Shown here one piece after another: positions 42,794 to 49,561 of a stretch of 49,561 nt of DNA. Origin of the DNA: Eubacteriales bacterium (GTDB taxonomy: Bacteria > Bacillota > Clostridia > Monoglobales > Firm-18); assembly GCA_028697835.1 (NCBI GenBank), contig JAQVDK010000003.1, positions 1-49,561 of the forward strand, read 5' to 3'. Position 1 is the first letter of the stretch. Each line of letters opens with the position of its first letter. The position numbers were made by a program, and so were the translations under genes. The notes under the pieces were generated by a model that worked only from the letters and a program-made list of their open reading frames with translations, had not been told where the DNA came from and ran no database searches.

Positions 42794-43888
42794 TTATTTT
42801 AACAAAAACTTATCGGTATTTTCAAAAACTTTTTGTGCGCTTTGCTTAAAAAACTCTAACTTTTCTTTGCTTGGGACGCAGCCGAACACATCTTCGCATT
42901 TCCAATCGGGGTATATGTTTTCGTGGATATTGCAGCATACAAAAGGCAGGTTTAAATCTTTAACGACTCGGGCTATTTTGTCGCTATAAGACAAAACCGC
43001 CACGGGCTGCCCAAGCATGGCTGAAATCACCATGCTGTGAAAGCGACAGGCAATCACCCGCTCCATAGCGGAATATCTGCTCAAAAAGCCCTGCATATCA
43101 CCGCTGTATATAACATGCGACGCCGCTTTTCCTTTGGAGTTTAAGATGGATATGGCTTCCTTTGCCGCCTTGTGGTCCCCTTCGTCCTTGCAAAAACTAA
43201 AAAACGTCACTTTATAGCCTTTTTTTATATAGATTTCGCCCGCCTGCACGATATTTTCAATATAATTCTTAAAATTTTCCGCTAAACTTCTTCTGGACCT
43301 TAAATCTATAATTGAAATTCCCAAGGTGTTTGGAATTTTTTCAGCCGGTGGAAAGTCATATGCAAACACAGCATCAGGGGCATAACGTATATTTGCCAGG
43401 TCGGAAAACAAGTCCTTGGAATATCTGTCCCTAAAGCACACATCCGTTGCAAGGGAAAAAAGCTTTTGTTTTTCCGTCAGGTATTTATGAGTAATATACG
43501 GGCCAAAGTTACAGCTTAGGAAAAAATACGGTCTACCAAGCTTGTGGAAGGCTTTAACCTCGCGCTTTAAAAAAACGTCAAATTCGTTGTTGTGCAAGTT
43601 TTCCATGAAAATCGAGCCAGCTATATGAATACACCCGTCAAATTCTTTAAGCACGGCGAAATTTGGGCGAGAAATGCCGAATTTTAATTTAATTCTGTCA
43701 ACCAAGGAAAATGAGCGAGGCAGTACCTTTACATTGGGATAACAAGAAAAATGCTTAGCATAAATTTCATAGTGCTCATCAGGTGGTACAAAACAAAAAT
43801 TTGTTTCTTTGTATCGCCGAAAGAGCAGGTGTAAATACAAATCATCTCCAACGTTTAAATTAAAATAACCTCTAACCAATATTTTCAT
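42794..43888 (-). CDS. Polysaccharide pyruvyl transferase family protein
   Basis: A 364-residue protein of the PS_pyruv_trans family, which adds ketal-linked pyruvate from PEP to a sugar. It starts KILVRGYFNLNVGDDLYLHL, has CIHIAGSIFMEN (near 85), FVLPNNK-type loops are absent, and shows the C-terminal donor-site motif ACRFHSMVISAMLGQPVAVL (near 285), with Arg and His as in the CsaB/PssM group. The family member CsaB pyruvylates the secondary cell-wall polymer that SLH domains bind. An SLH protein is encoded next door, which makes a CsaB-like role plausible but not certain. Start: ATG 43888 with AAAGGG upstream; a GTG at 43906 overlapping the preceding stop (GTGA) is the alternative. Confidence 0.82.
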   Translation of the reverse strand: MKILVRGYFNLNVGDDLYLHLLFRRYKETNFCFVPPDEHYEIYAKHFSCYPNVKVLPRSFSLVDRIKLKFGISRPNFAVLKEFDGCIHIAGSIFMENLHNNEFDVFLKREVKAFHKLGRPYFFLSCNFGPYITHKYLTEKQKLFSLATDVCFRDRYSKDLFSDLANIRYAPDAVFAYDFPPAEKIPNTLGISIIDLRSRRSLAENFKNYIENIVQAGEIYIKKGYKVTFFSFCKDEGDHKAAKEAISILNSKGKAASHVIYSGDMQGFLSRYSAMERVIACRFHSMVISAMLGQPVAVLSYSDKIARVVKDLNLPFVCCNIHENIYPDWKCEDVFGCVPSKEKLEFFKQSAQKVFENTDKFLLK

Positions 43889-43902
43889 CAGCTCATACCC
43901 TT

Positions 43903-44892
43903 TCACTGCGCCTTTTTTCCGTGGGTAATCATATACAGCCGGCGCCCCATGGGCAAACCAAACAGTAGTATATAAAGCAGAAGAATCTTCTGCTTTAAGC
44001 CTTCGATATACTTAAAAACAAACCTGTGCCTGTAAATTAAGCTGAAAATCTGTTTTTGACTGGTTTTGTCCTTAATATAAAAAGATTCAATAATGCAATC
44101 ATAGAACATTTTTGACAAAAACCCCACTATAAAATTCACGGAAACCTCGCTGTCCAAAGATGAAAAATGCTTAATCCATTTAGCAAAAACAATAACATTG
44201 GTACGAACAAAGTCAGCGTTTCGACGGCTGCTTAAAGAGCCTTCTCTATTTATGCGGTAATTAAAAAGCGACTGCTGTATGAATAAAAACTTTTTCGCCT
44301 TTGGAAAAACGTTCATGTTAAACTCGCAATCTTCCGCCAGCGGCAAGCCTGTGTCAAATGCAAAACCATTTTCCACAATAAAGTTGCGCCTGTAAATATG
44401 CCTTGGAACACTCCACATTCCGTCGGGATTTTTATAATATTCGTTCATTATCTCCAGCGAATTGGCGCTGCTTTTCATTTTTTCGTTTATAAAATAAGGC
44501 AAGGCTACAATGGTATTCATGTTGTCCTCGCCAATGTTAAATCTGCATACGGCAATATCCGGTCTGTCTTTTAAAATTTGGGGCATTACCTTATCCAAGC
44601 ACCCGGACACCGCAGTGTCGTCGCCATCCAAAAACCATATATAATCGCCTTTTGCCACCTCAAGCCCGGCGTTTCGAGCACTTGAAATGCCCCCGTTTTC
44701 TTTATGTACTGCAATAACCTTGGAGCTTTTTTCCCCATAGGCTGTGCAAATATCTCCGCTTGAATCTTTGGAGCCGTCATTTACCAAGATAATCTCAAAA
44801 TCGTCAAAGCCTTGGCCCAATACGCTTTCAACACATTCCTCAAGATGCTTTTCAATGTTGTAAACAGGTATTATAATACTAAGTGACGGCAT
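43903..44892 (-). CDS. Family 2 glycosyltransferase
   Basis: A 329-residue GT2 of the capsule/EPS type: LSIIIPVYNIEKHLEECVES at the N-terminus, ILVNDGSKDSSGDI (near 36-49), NGGISSARNAGLEVAKGDYI, metal-binding FLDGDDTAVSGC, and AEDCEFNMNVFPKA (near 177). The C-terminal 40 residues have a hydrophobic stretch (ILLLYILLFGLPMG) that may associate with the membrane. Start 44892: an in-frame TGA just upstream excludes a longer protein; GGAG is 12 bases away. Part of the EPS run, 10-25 bases from its neighbours. It is a distant paralogue of the transferase at 39754. Confidence 0.88.
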   Translation of the reverse strand: MPSLSIIIPVYNIEKHLEECVESVLGQGFDDFEIILVNDGSKDSSGDICTAYGEKSSKVIAVHKENGGISSARNAGLEVAKGDYIWFLDGDDTAVSGCLDKVMPQILKDRPDIAVCRFNIGEDNMNTIVALPYFINEKMKSSANSLEIMNEYYKNPDGMWSVPRHIYRRNFIVENGFAFDTGLPLAEDCEFNMNVFPKAKKFLFIQQSLFNYRINREGSLSSRRNADFVRTNVIVFAKWIKHFSSLDSEVSVNFIVGFLSKMFYDCIIESFYIKDKTSQKQIFSLIYRHRFVFKYIEGLKQKILLLYILLFGLPMGRRLYMITHGKKAQ

Positions 44893-44916
44893 AAGTCATA
44901 TTATCTCCTATACATT

Positions 44917-45768
44917 TTATTTCTGCAATGTAACCAGGACGACTTCCGGACCGTTAAACACTCTTATCCTTGACAGGTCATAGTCGCATCCTACGGTTAC
45001 AACCATTTTCGAGCCTTTTTTAGTATATATCCCCTTGTCATAGTTGGGAAACCACACAAGCTCCGAAGACAAAAGACCGCCGATAAACGGCAGTCGAACA
45101 AGCCCGCCATGGATATGCCCTGCCAGAACAAGGTCGTATAAATTATCGTTCATATACGCAAAAAGATTTGCCCTGTGCATTAAAAGCACGGAAAAAGTAC
45201 CCGGGTCCCGTGCTGTTTTTAAAGTTTCAAGCATATCTGCAACAGCCTTTGAGCTGGCAATCTCATGGTCTTTGACAAAAGGGTCGTTCATGCCGTATAA
45301 ATAAATTTTGGAATTCCCACGCTCTATGGGAAGCTGCCTATTGACAAGCCAAACAACGCCTGTTTTTTCAATTTCCCGCTGCAGCGTTTTGTTGTCCGGG
45401 TACCACGCGTCGTGATTACCATACACCATGTATGTAGGGGCAATCGACGGAAGCGCCGAAAGAAGCGCCATGGTGTTGTCATAATTGTCATGGTTTATAT
45501 GCACCATATCCCCCGCCAGCAAAATCAAATCCGGCGAAGCCTGCTTAAGTCGGCTTATAATTTGGTCGTAAAAATACGAGTTGTGAAAATCGGATATCAA
45601 GGCAATTTTATATCCAGCAAACTCATCAGGCAGTTTGGTTGAATAAACGGTATAGGGTGTAAGGCAAACAGTTGTGTTGTCAATAAAAATATAAACACCG
45701 GCGCCTGCAACAATCAAAGCAGCCACAAAAACAATCAAAAGCCTGCGACTTTTTTTCGTCTTGTTCAC
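44917..45768 (-). CDS. Membrane-anchored metallophosphoesterase (YkuE/YaeI-like)
   Basis: A 283-residue calcineurin-like phosphoesterase with an N-terminal signal anchor (RRLLIVFVAALIVAGAGVYIF), so the enzyme faces the outside. Dinuclear metal motifs are all present: ALISDFHN (near 60), LLAGDMVHIN, VYGNHDAWY, LLMHRAN, and LAGHIHGGLVRLP. Relatives such as YkuE and LpxH-like enzymes cleave lipid or nucleotide pyrophosphates and other phosphoesters; here its place inside an EPS cluster suggests a lipid-linked intermediate or a phosphorylated surface polymer. The start is GTG at 45768 with GAGGGG eight bases upstream; the ATG at 45786 lies before that site and lacks one. Confidence 0.85.
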   Translation of the reverse strand: MNKTKKSRRLLIVFVAALIVAGAGVYIFIDNTTVCLTPYTVYSTKLPDEFAGYKIALISDFHNSYFYDQIISRLKQASPDLILLAGDMVHINHDNYDNTMALLSALPSIAPTYMVYGNHDAWYPDNKTLQREIEKTGVVWLVNRQLPIERGNSKIYLYGMNDPFVKDHEIASSKAVADMLETLKTARDPGTFSVLLMHRANLFAYMNDNLYDLVLAGHIHGGLVRLPFIGGLLSSELVWFPNYDKGIYTKKGSKMVVTVGCDYDLSRIRVFNGPEVVLVTLQK

Positions 45769-45793
45769 ATGTTTTTCCCCTCTCATCTGTCGG

Positions 45794-47992
45794 TTATACC
45801 ATGGCTTTTTCCATCAAAAACTTATTAAAATCCTCCGCAGGCATGGGCTTTGCAAAATAAAAACCTTGAACAAAATCTACACCCATTGAAGCTATTTTAT
45901 CAAACTGCTCCTGGGTTTCCACACCCTCCGCACAAACCTGGTAATTCACAAGGCTGGCGGTGTTGATAATGGTAGATACCAAGTTCATGCTGTTAATGTT
46001 GGTATTAATTCCTGCGGTTATGCTCTTGTCAATCTTCACAACATCAACAGGAAGGCTGTAAAGGGCTTCTATGGCCGAATTTTCGGTGCCAAAGTTATCA
46101 ATTGAAACACGAACTCCAAAGGTCTTAATTGCGATAATTTTCTTTGCAATGCCTTGCGGGTCTTCTATTTCTCCGCCGTTGGATATTTCAAGCATAATGT
46201 TTTTTGTATTAACCCCGGTGCTTTCAAGCGCCGAATAGATTCCGTCCATGAATTTTAGGCTGTTTATCTGATTTATGGTAAAGTTAACTGCCACCCACAT
46301 ATTTTCATTATCCTTGTTCCACTCGATGCACTGGTTGCAAGCAGTCTTTAAAATCCACTCGCCAAGCAGCGCCATAATGTCATGCTTTTCCGCCAAAGGC
46401 AAAAACTCGTCCGGCATAAGGATTCCAAGCTCTTTATCATACCATCTCACCAGCGCCTCTGCACCTACACACTCTCCATAGGTGTTTAGTATGGGTTGAT
46501 AGTACAACATAAAGTCGGTAAATCCCTTTGCCGCCTGCTCATAAAGCAAACGCTCTATCTGCAGCAAATTGCTTGTATCAACGGGGATAACGCCTTCCTT
46601 CAAGCTTTCGATACGCTCTATCCTCTGCTTTGCATCCGCCTGCTGCTTCAATCTTTGGATATATTCAATGGCAATAACAAGGAAAACTCCCATGAACAAT
46701 CCAACCGCCAAGGCAAAAGCCCATATAATGGTCCTGTTTAAAAGCGGCTTGGACTGGGCAGTTGAAAGGAAGGATATATATTGTGTGCCCTTATAGCGGT
46801 TATAGTCGCTTAAAGTTTCATTTGCCAAGTCAATATAGTTTTTAATCTGGCTGTCAATTTTTTCAATCAGCCTTTGGGACTTTTCGGTATAAACAGCCTT
46901 CGCATCCTCCGGCACATTATCGTTTATATAATCGTTCATAAGCATGGAATAATAGCTTATGTGATTTTTAGCATCGGACGCCTCAACACTTTCATCCACG
47001 TATTGAGTCATAATTTGGTCATAGGTTGTAATAATCTTTCCAACGTCCTGTTCCCTGATTATATTGTCGCCTGTTTCGTCCGTATCCCCGGGGTCAAGAC
47101 CAAGCTCGTTATATGCCAAGCCTTCTTTATACTGCTTGTAAAAATCCAAAAGAATGGCATAAGAAAGCTGCGATGTGTCATTTTTTTTCGCCCACAAAAG
47201 CGTCAGCTCTTCAATTTTATGCTGATATTTTTTTACAAGCAGCTCCTTATTCTTTGACAAAAGACCAACACGCACATTAGAGTAAAGCTTGTTATAATCT
47301 GTGCTGTAAAGGTTGCCAAAATAGGTGCTAAGGTCGGAGAAGGAAAGCCCTGTTTTGGATGAGCGAAACTCCGGCGCTTCCTCTTGCAAATCGGAAAGCA
47401 GGGTGAGTATGGACGATAGCTGGCTGTCATACAGCTCGCATATTTCCATATAGTCATAATTATCGTAATTTACATTGCTGAAAACATCCTGAATTTTGCG
47501 CTGACCGGTATAAGTCTGGCGAAAATAGTCGTCATAAAAGCTCAAAAGCTTATTTAAAACCATCTGCCCGTACGCATGGCCCAAATTTCCCGCATATCTG
47601 AAGTTAATTATATAGCGGGTGGGAAAATATTCAAAATCCTCTCCCTTTTCGGTAAGCGCTTTTTGTTTTTGCTTTGTAGTAGAATCAACAAGCGGTGTTA
47701 TTGTAATGGAGTTTCTAATCCTTTCCACACTGGTGTTAAGCCCCAAACCATTTATCACCTTTTCAACCACAACCGGTGAGTTGATTTCATACACATCCAG
47801 CTTTTCGCCTTTTGGGTTTTTGCCTTCCTCGGCAAGGCTATAGCTGTATTCAATAACAGTAGTTGCAGTATATCTTTGCCTTGTTGATACAACCGCCTGC
47901 CCAATTATAAGGCATATAAGCATAGATGCCACAACAACAAAGCCATGCTTGCGAATTGATGCAATTATTTCAAATAATGAAATAGACGGCAT
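45794..47992 (-). CDS. Wzz-like chain-length/co-polymerase protein fused to a divergent EAL domain
   Basis: A 732-residue protein. TM1 is at 17-36 and TM2 at 421-444; between them lies an outside-facing, helix-rich region of about 380 residues, the layout of Wzz/polysaccharide co-polymerases. After TM2 a short coiled linker leads to a cytoplasmic EAL domain (490-728). EALVRW (Glu512), VAVN (Asn570), KIDKS (Lys653), AEGVET (Glu689) and VQGFYF (Gln709) are kept, but ELTE has become EISN (602-605) and DDFGTGYSSL has become DNFGTENSAI (632-641), so the second metal-binding Asp is Asn. This suggests c-di-GMP binding with weak or no hydrolysis. AAAGGGTGG precedes the ATG. It shares the outer region with the next upstream gene. 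Confidence 0.85.
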   Translation of the reverse strand: MPSISLFEIIASIRKHGFVVVASMLICLIIGQAVVSTRQRYTATTVIEYSYSLAEEGKNPKGEKLDVYEINSPVVVEKVINGLGLNTSVERIRNSITITPLVDSTTKQKQKALTEKGEDFEYFPTRYIINFRYAGNLGHAYGQMVLNKLLSFYDDYFRQTYTGQRKIQDVFSNVNYDNYDYMEICELYDSQLSSILTLLSDLQEEAPEFRSSKTGLSFSDLSTYFGNLYSTDYNKLYSNVRVGLLSKNKELLVKKYQHKIEELTLLWAKKNDTSQLSYAILLDFYKQYKEGLAYNELGLDPGDTDETGDNIIREQDVGKIITTYDQIMTQYVDESVEASDAKNHISYYSMLMNDYINDNVPEDAKAVYTEKSQRLIEKIDSQIKNYIDLANETLSDYNRYKGTQYISFLSTAQSKPLLNRTIIWAFALAVGLFMGVFLVIAIEYIQRLKQQADAKQRIERIESLKEGVIPVDTSNLLQIERLLYEQAAKGFTDFMLYYQPILNTYGECVGAEALVRWYDKELGILMPDEFLPLAEKHDIMALLGEWILKTACNQCIEWNKDNENMWVAVNFTINQINSLKFMDGIYSALESTGVNTKNIMLEISNGGEIEDPQGIAKKIIAIKTFGVRVSIDNFGTENSAIEALYSLPVDVVKIDKSITAGINTNINSMNLVSTIINTASLVNYQVCAEGVETQEQFDKIASMGVDFVQGFYFAKPMPAEDFNKFLMEKAMV

Positions 47993-48024
47993 AAGACCAC
48001 CCTTTCTGTGACATCAAATAATTT

Positions 48025-49407
48025 TTATAACAATGCAGCCTTGTCGCTCTTTATGCTCTTTTTCCTCAACCTTCTTCTCATGGAAAAAAGCGGACTGTCT
48101 TTATCACTTAAAAGCAATATAAGAAACAATATAAAGGCTACCGAGCAAAAGACCATAATGGATTTTGCCATAACATAGGTGTTTGTGTAGTTTTTCGGGA
48201 TACTTGCGCTGTTTATAAAATTGCTGCATTTATACAGCAGATAATCGTCAACGGTTTTATTTGCCTGCTCCACCAGGCTGTTGTATATGCGTGTTAAGTC
48301 TTCAAACATGCTTTCGGTAATGCTAATTAGCCTTGTTCTTTCTTCTTCGTCAATTTCCACATTTGAATATTCGTTAATCAGACGTTCATATTCCAAAATG
48401 TCGTTGAGTGTGTTTTTCGCATTTTTGCCCGCTTCCAAAGAGCGCTTGGTAACCTGGTCAAAAGCTGTTCGAGGGCGGGACTGGTAAAGGCCCAGCTCTT
48501 CATTAACGCCTACTATAACAATGTTCGCATCAAAGGTGTGGTCATATTGGCGCATGGCTGTTGCGGCAATATCCGACTCGTCTTGGTAAAGGCTGTACTT
48601 TAAGGTCGAGGTTTCAATACGCGTCCTGTAATTGTTTAAAACGTCCTCAACGTTTTTTGTAACCCTTCCGGAGGATATAAACGAAACCAAATTTTTAAGC
48701 TTCACATCATAAAGGGACGTAAAGCTGCTGACAAGGTCGTTAAAAGATATTCCCGTAGTTTGGGAACGAAAGGCCTGGTCCTCCTGACTTTTGGACGAGA
48801 GATAGTTCACATACATTGTTATTTTCTTTCCGTACATATCCGCAAGTTCCATATAATCATAGTCTTCGCCGGAAATATTTTGCGTTATTTTTGATATGAT
48901 GTTCATTTCCGTATGGGAGTTCATAAAATATCTGGAATAGCTGTCATAAAGCTTTTCCATAAACAGCTTGGTGTCAACAAAAGGCTCAAGACCAATGATT
49001 GTCTTTGGATTGAAGGATATGATATATTCATTGGAAAAGTATGTGTAATTTTGCCCTAAATTAATGGCGCTTTGGATTTTGTCCTGAACATTGCCCGACA
49101 GGTGATAGTCCACAGTTATACGTTTTTTAACTTCTTCCAAATCCAAGTGGTTTGTGTTTGTTTCGCTGTTGTAACTTTCGATTGTGTCCAAAAGAACGGT
49201 GTCGGAAATCATGTCATACATATCAAACCTTGTCCCGTCGGGGTAGTAGCCCTTTTCCGCATTGGGATAAATTAAGGAAATTCGCATATGTTCAGTCATA
49301 TAAGTGTTATATGCTGCATAAGCAAAAAACAAAAGCATGGAAACAAAAGAAACGGAAAACAAAATCAGTTTCTTTTTCCACACATATCTAAGTAGCGCAA
49401 CAAACAT
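48025..49407 (-). CDS. Wzz-like two-TM polysaccharide co-polymerase-type protein
   Basis: A 460-residue paralogue of the outer region of the Wzz-EAL protein without the EAL domain. It has TM1 near 13-33 (LILFSVSFVSMLLFFAYAAY), a roughly 370-residue outside region, TM2 near 418-438 (VMAKSIMVFCSVAFILFLIL) and a short, very basic tail (RRRLRKKSIKSDK). Shared marks with its paralogue are DYDYMELADMY / NYDYMEICELY and AFRSQTTGISFNDL / EFRSSKTGLSFSDL at the same relative place. Probably the two assemble together and set chain length or polymerisation of a surface polysaccharide. Start 49407 has AAGGA five bases upstream; the ATG at 49413 touches that site. Confidence 0.78.
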   Translation of the reverse strand: MFVALLRYVWKKKLILFSVSFVSMLLFFAYAAYNTYMTEHMRISLIYPNAEKGYYPDGTRFDMYDMISDTVLLDTIESYNSETNTNHLDLEEVKKRITVDYHLSGNVQDKIQSAINLGQNYTYFSNEYIISFNPKTIIGLEPFVDTKLFMEKLYDSYSRYFMNSHTEMNIISKITQNISGEDYDYMELADMYGKKITMYVNYLSSKSQEDQAFRSQTTGISFNDLVSSFTSLYDVKLKNLVSFISSGRVTKNVEDVLNNYRTRIETSTLKYSLYQDESDIAATAMRQYDHTFDANIVIVGVNEELGLYQSRPRTAFDQVTKRSLEAGKNAKNTLNDILEYERLINEYSNVEIDEEERTRLISITESMFEDLTRIYNSLVEQANKTVDDYLLYKCSNFINSASIPKNYTNTYVMAKSIMVFCSVAFILFLILLLSDKDSPLFSMRRRLRKKSIKSDKAALL

Positions 49408-49434
49408 AACCATCCTTCCCTTTCCTGTACATCA

Positions 49435-49561
49435 TTATAAAAAGTAGAAAAACATAAACTTCCAGTCAGCAAAATAGTCAAGAGATATTCCGTAAAAAGC
49501 CCAAATAAAGTTGCAAAGCACAAGCAAAAGGTATAAGTCGCTTTTTTGCTTAAAATAATAT
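49435..49561 (-). CDS. C-terminal end of a membrane protein (partial)
   Basis: The last 41 codons of a gene running in from beyond the window. The peptide is strongly hydrophobic (YLLLVLCNFIWAFYGISLDY, then WKFMFFYFL and stop), so it is probably the last membrane span of a polytopic protein. It lies 28 bases before the Wzz-like gene. In this setting a polysaccharide polymerase, flippase or acyltransferase would fit, but the fragment is too short to tell. Confidence 0.6.
   Translation of the reverse strand, partial: YYFKQKSDLYLLLVLCNFIWAFYGISLDYFADWKFMFFYFL

Overview
The window reads as chromosomal DNA of an anaerobic, endospore-forming Clostridia-type Firmicute. The signs are an alpha/beta-type small acid-soluble spore protein, an Asp23-FakA pair, a dgt-dnaG-rpoD housekeeping run, TrmK, a HisZ-dependent short HisG, Na+-pump decarboxylase subunits, an oxygen-labile class I fumarase subunit, strong GGAGG ribosome binding sites, frequent TTG and GTG starts, and a moderately low GC content. 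The genus cannot be fixed from this alone. No phage, IS element, CRISPR array or tRNA was seen.

Layout. 1-1.7 kb: a small conserved-looking ORF and glmM (cell-wall precursor). 1.7-5.5 kb: a three-gene sugar or polyol catabolic operon (two TIM-barrel isomerases and a Gfo/Idh/MocA dehydrogenase) divergent from an AraC regulator, with a 21-bp-spaced direct repeat over the operon promoter. 5.5-13.3 kb: sfsA, the RNase P RNA gene, nif3-like, trmK, rpoD, dnaG, dgt, a flavodoxin-fold reductase and hpf. 13.3-19.5 kb: a lone fumarase alpha subunit, a polyprenyl-phosphate glycosyltransferase with a 991-aa double GT-C fusion, and oadB with a 41-codon oadG-like gene. 19.7-26.8 kb: an intracellular heparinase-II/III-like lyase with a structured leader, a radical SAM/SPASM enzyme, recG, fakA and asp23. 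26.9-29 kb: two half-size TauE/SafE permease genes, a protein resembling DUF4868/KwaB, and a spore protein gene. 29-33 kb: a trimmed histidine operon (hisZ-G-A-F-IE). 33-38.3 kb: a thioesterase and a LacI-kduI-kduD-kdgA-kdgK operon for unsaturated uronates; the lyase at 19.8 kb could supply its substrate.

38.3-49.6 kb is the most distinctive region: a surface and exopolysaccharide block with several independent links to cyclic di-GMP. It holds a GGDEF(degenerate)-EAL protein with an intact EAL catalytic set; an SLH-anchored adhesin-like protein behind a strong promoter, a c-di-GMP-I (GEMM-I) riboswitch and an intrinsic terminator; a polysaccharide pyruvyl transferase of the family that makes the SLH ligand; glycosyltransferases; a membrane-anchored phosphoesterase; and two paralogous Wzz-like two-TM proteins. 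One of these two carries a cytoplasmic EAL domain with altered catalytic motifs, so it may be a c-di-GMP receptor built into a polysaccharide co-polymerase. Together they suggest that c-di-GMP controls a polysaccharide machine and its surface adhesin at both transcriptional and protein level. This is inference from sequence and context; no diguanylate cyclase lies in the window.
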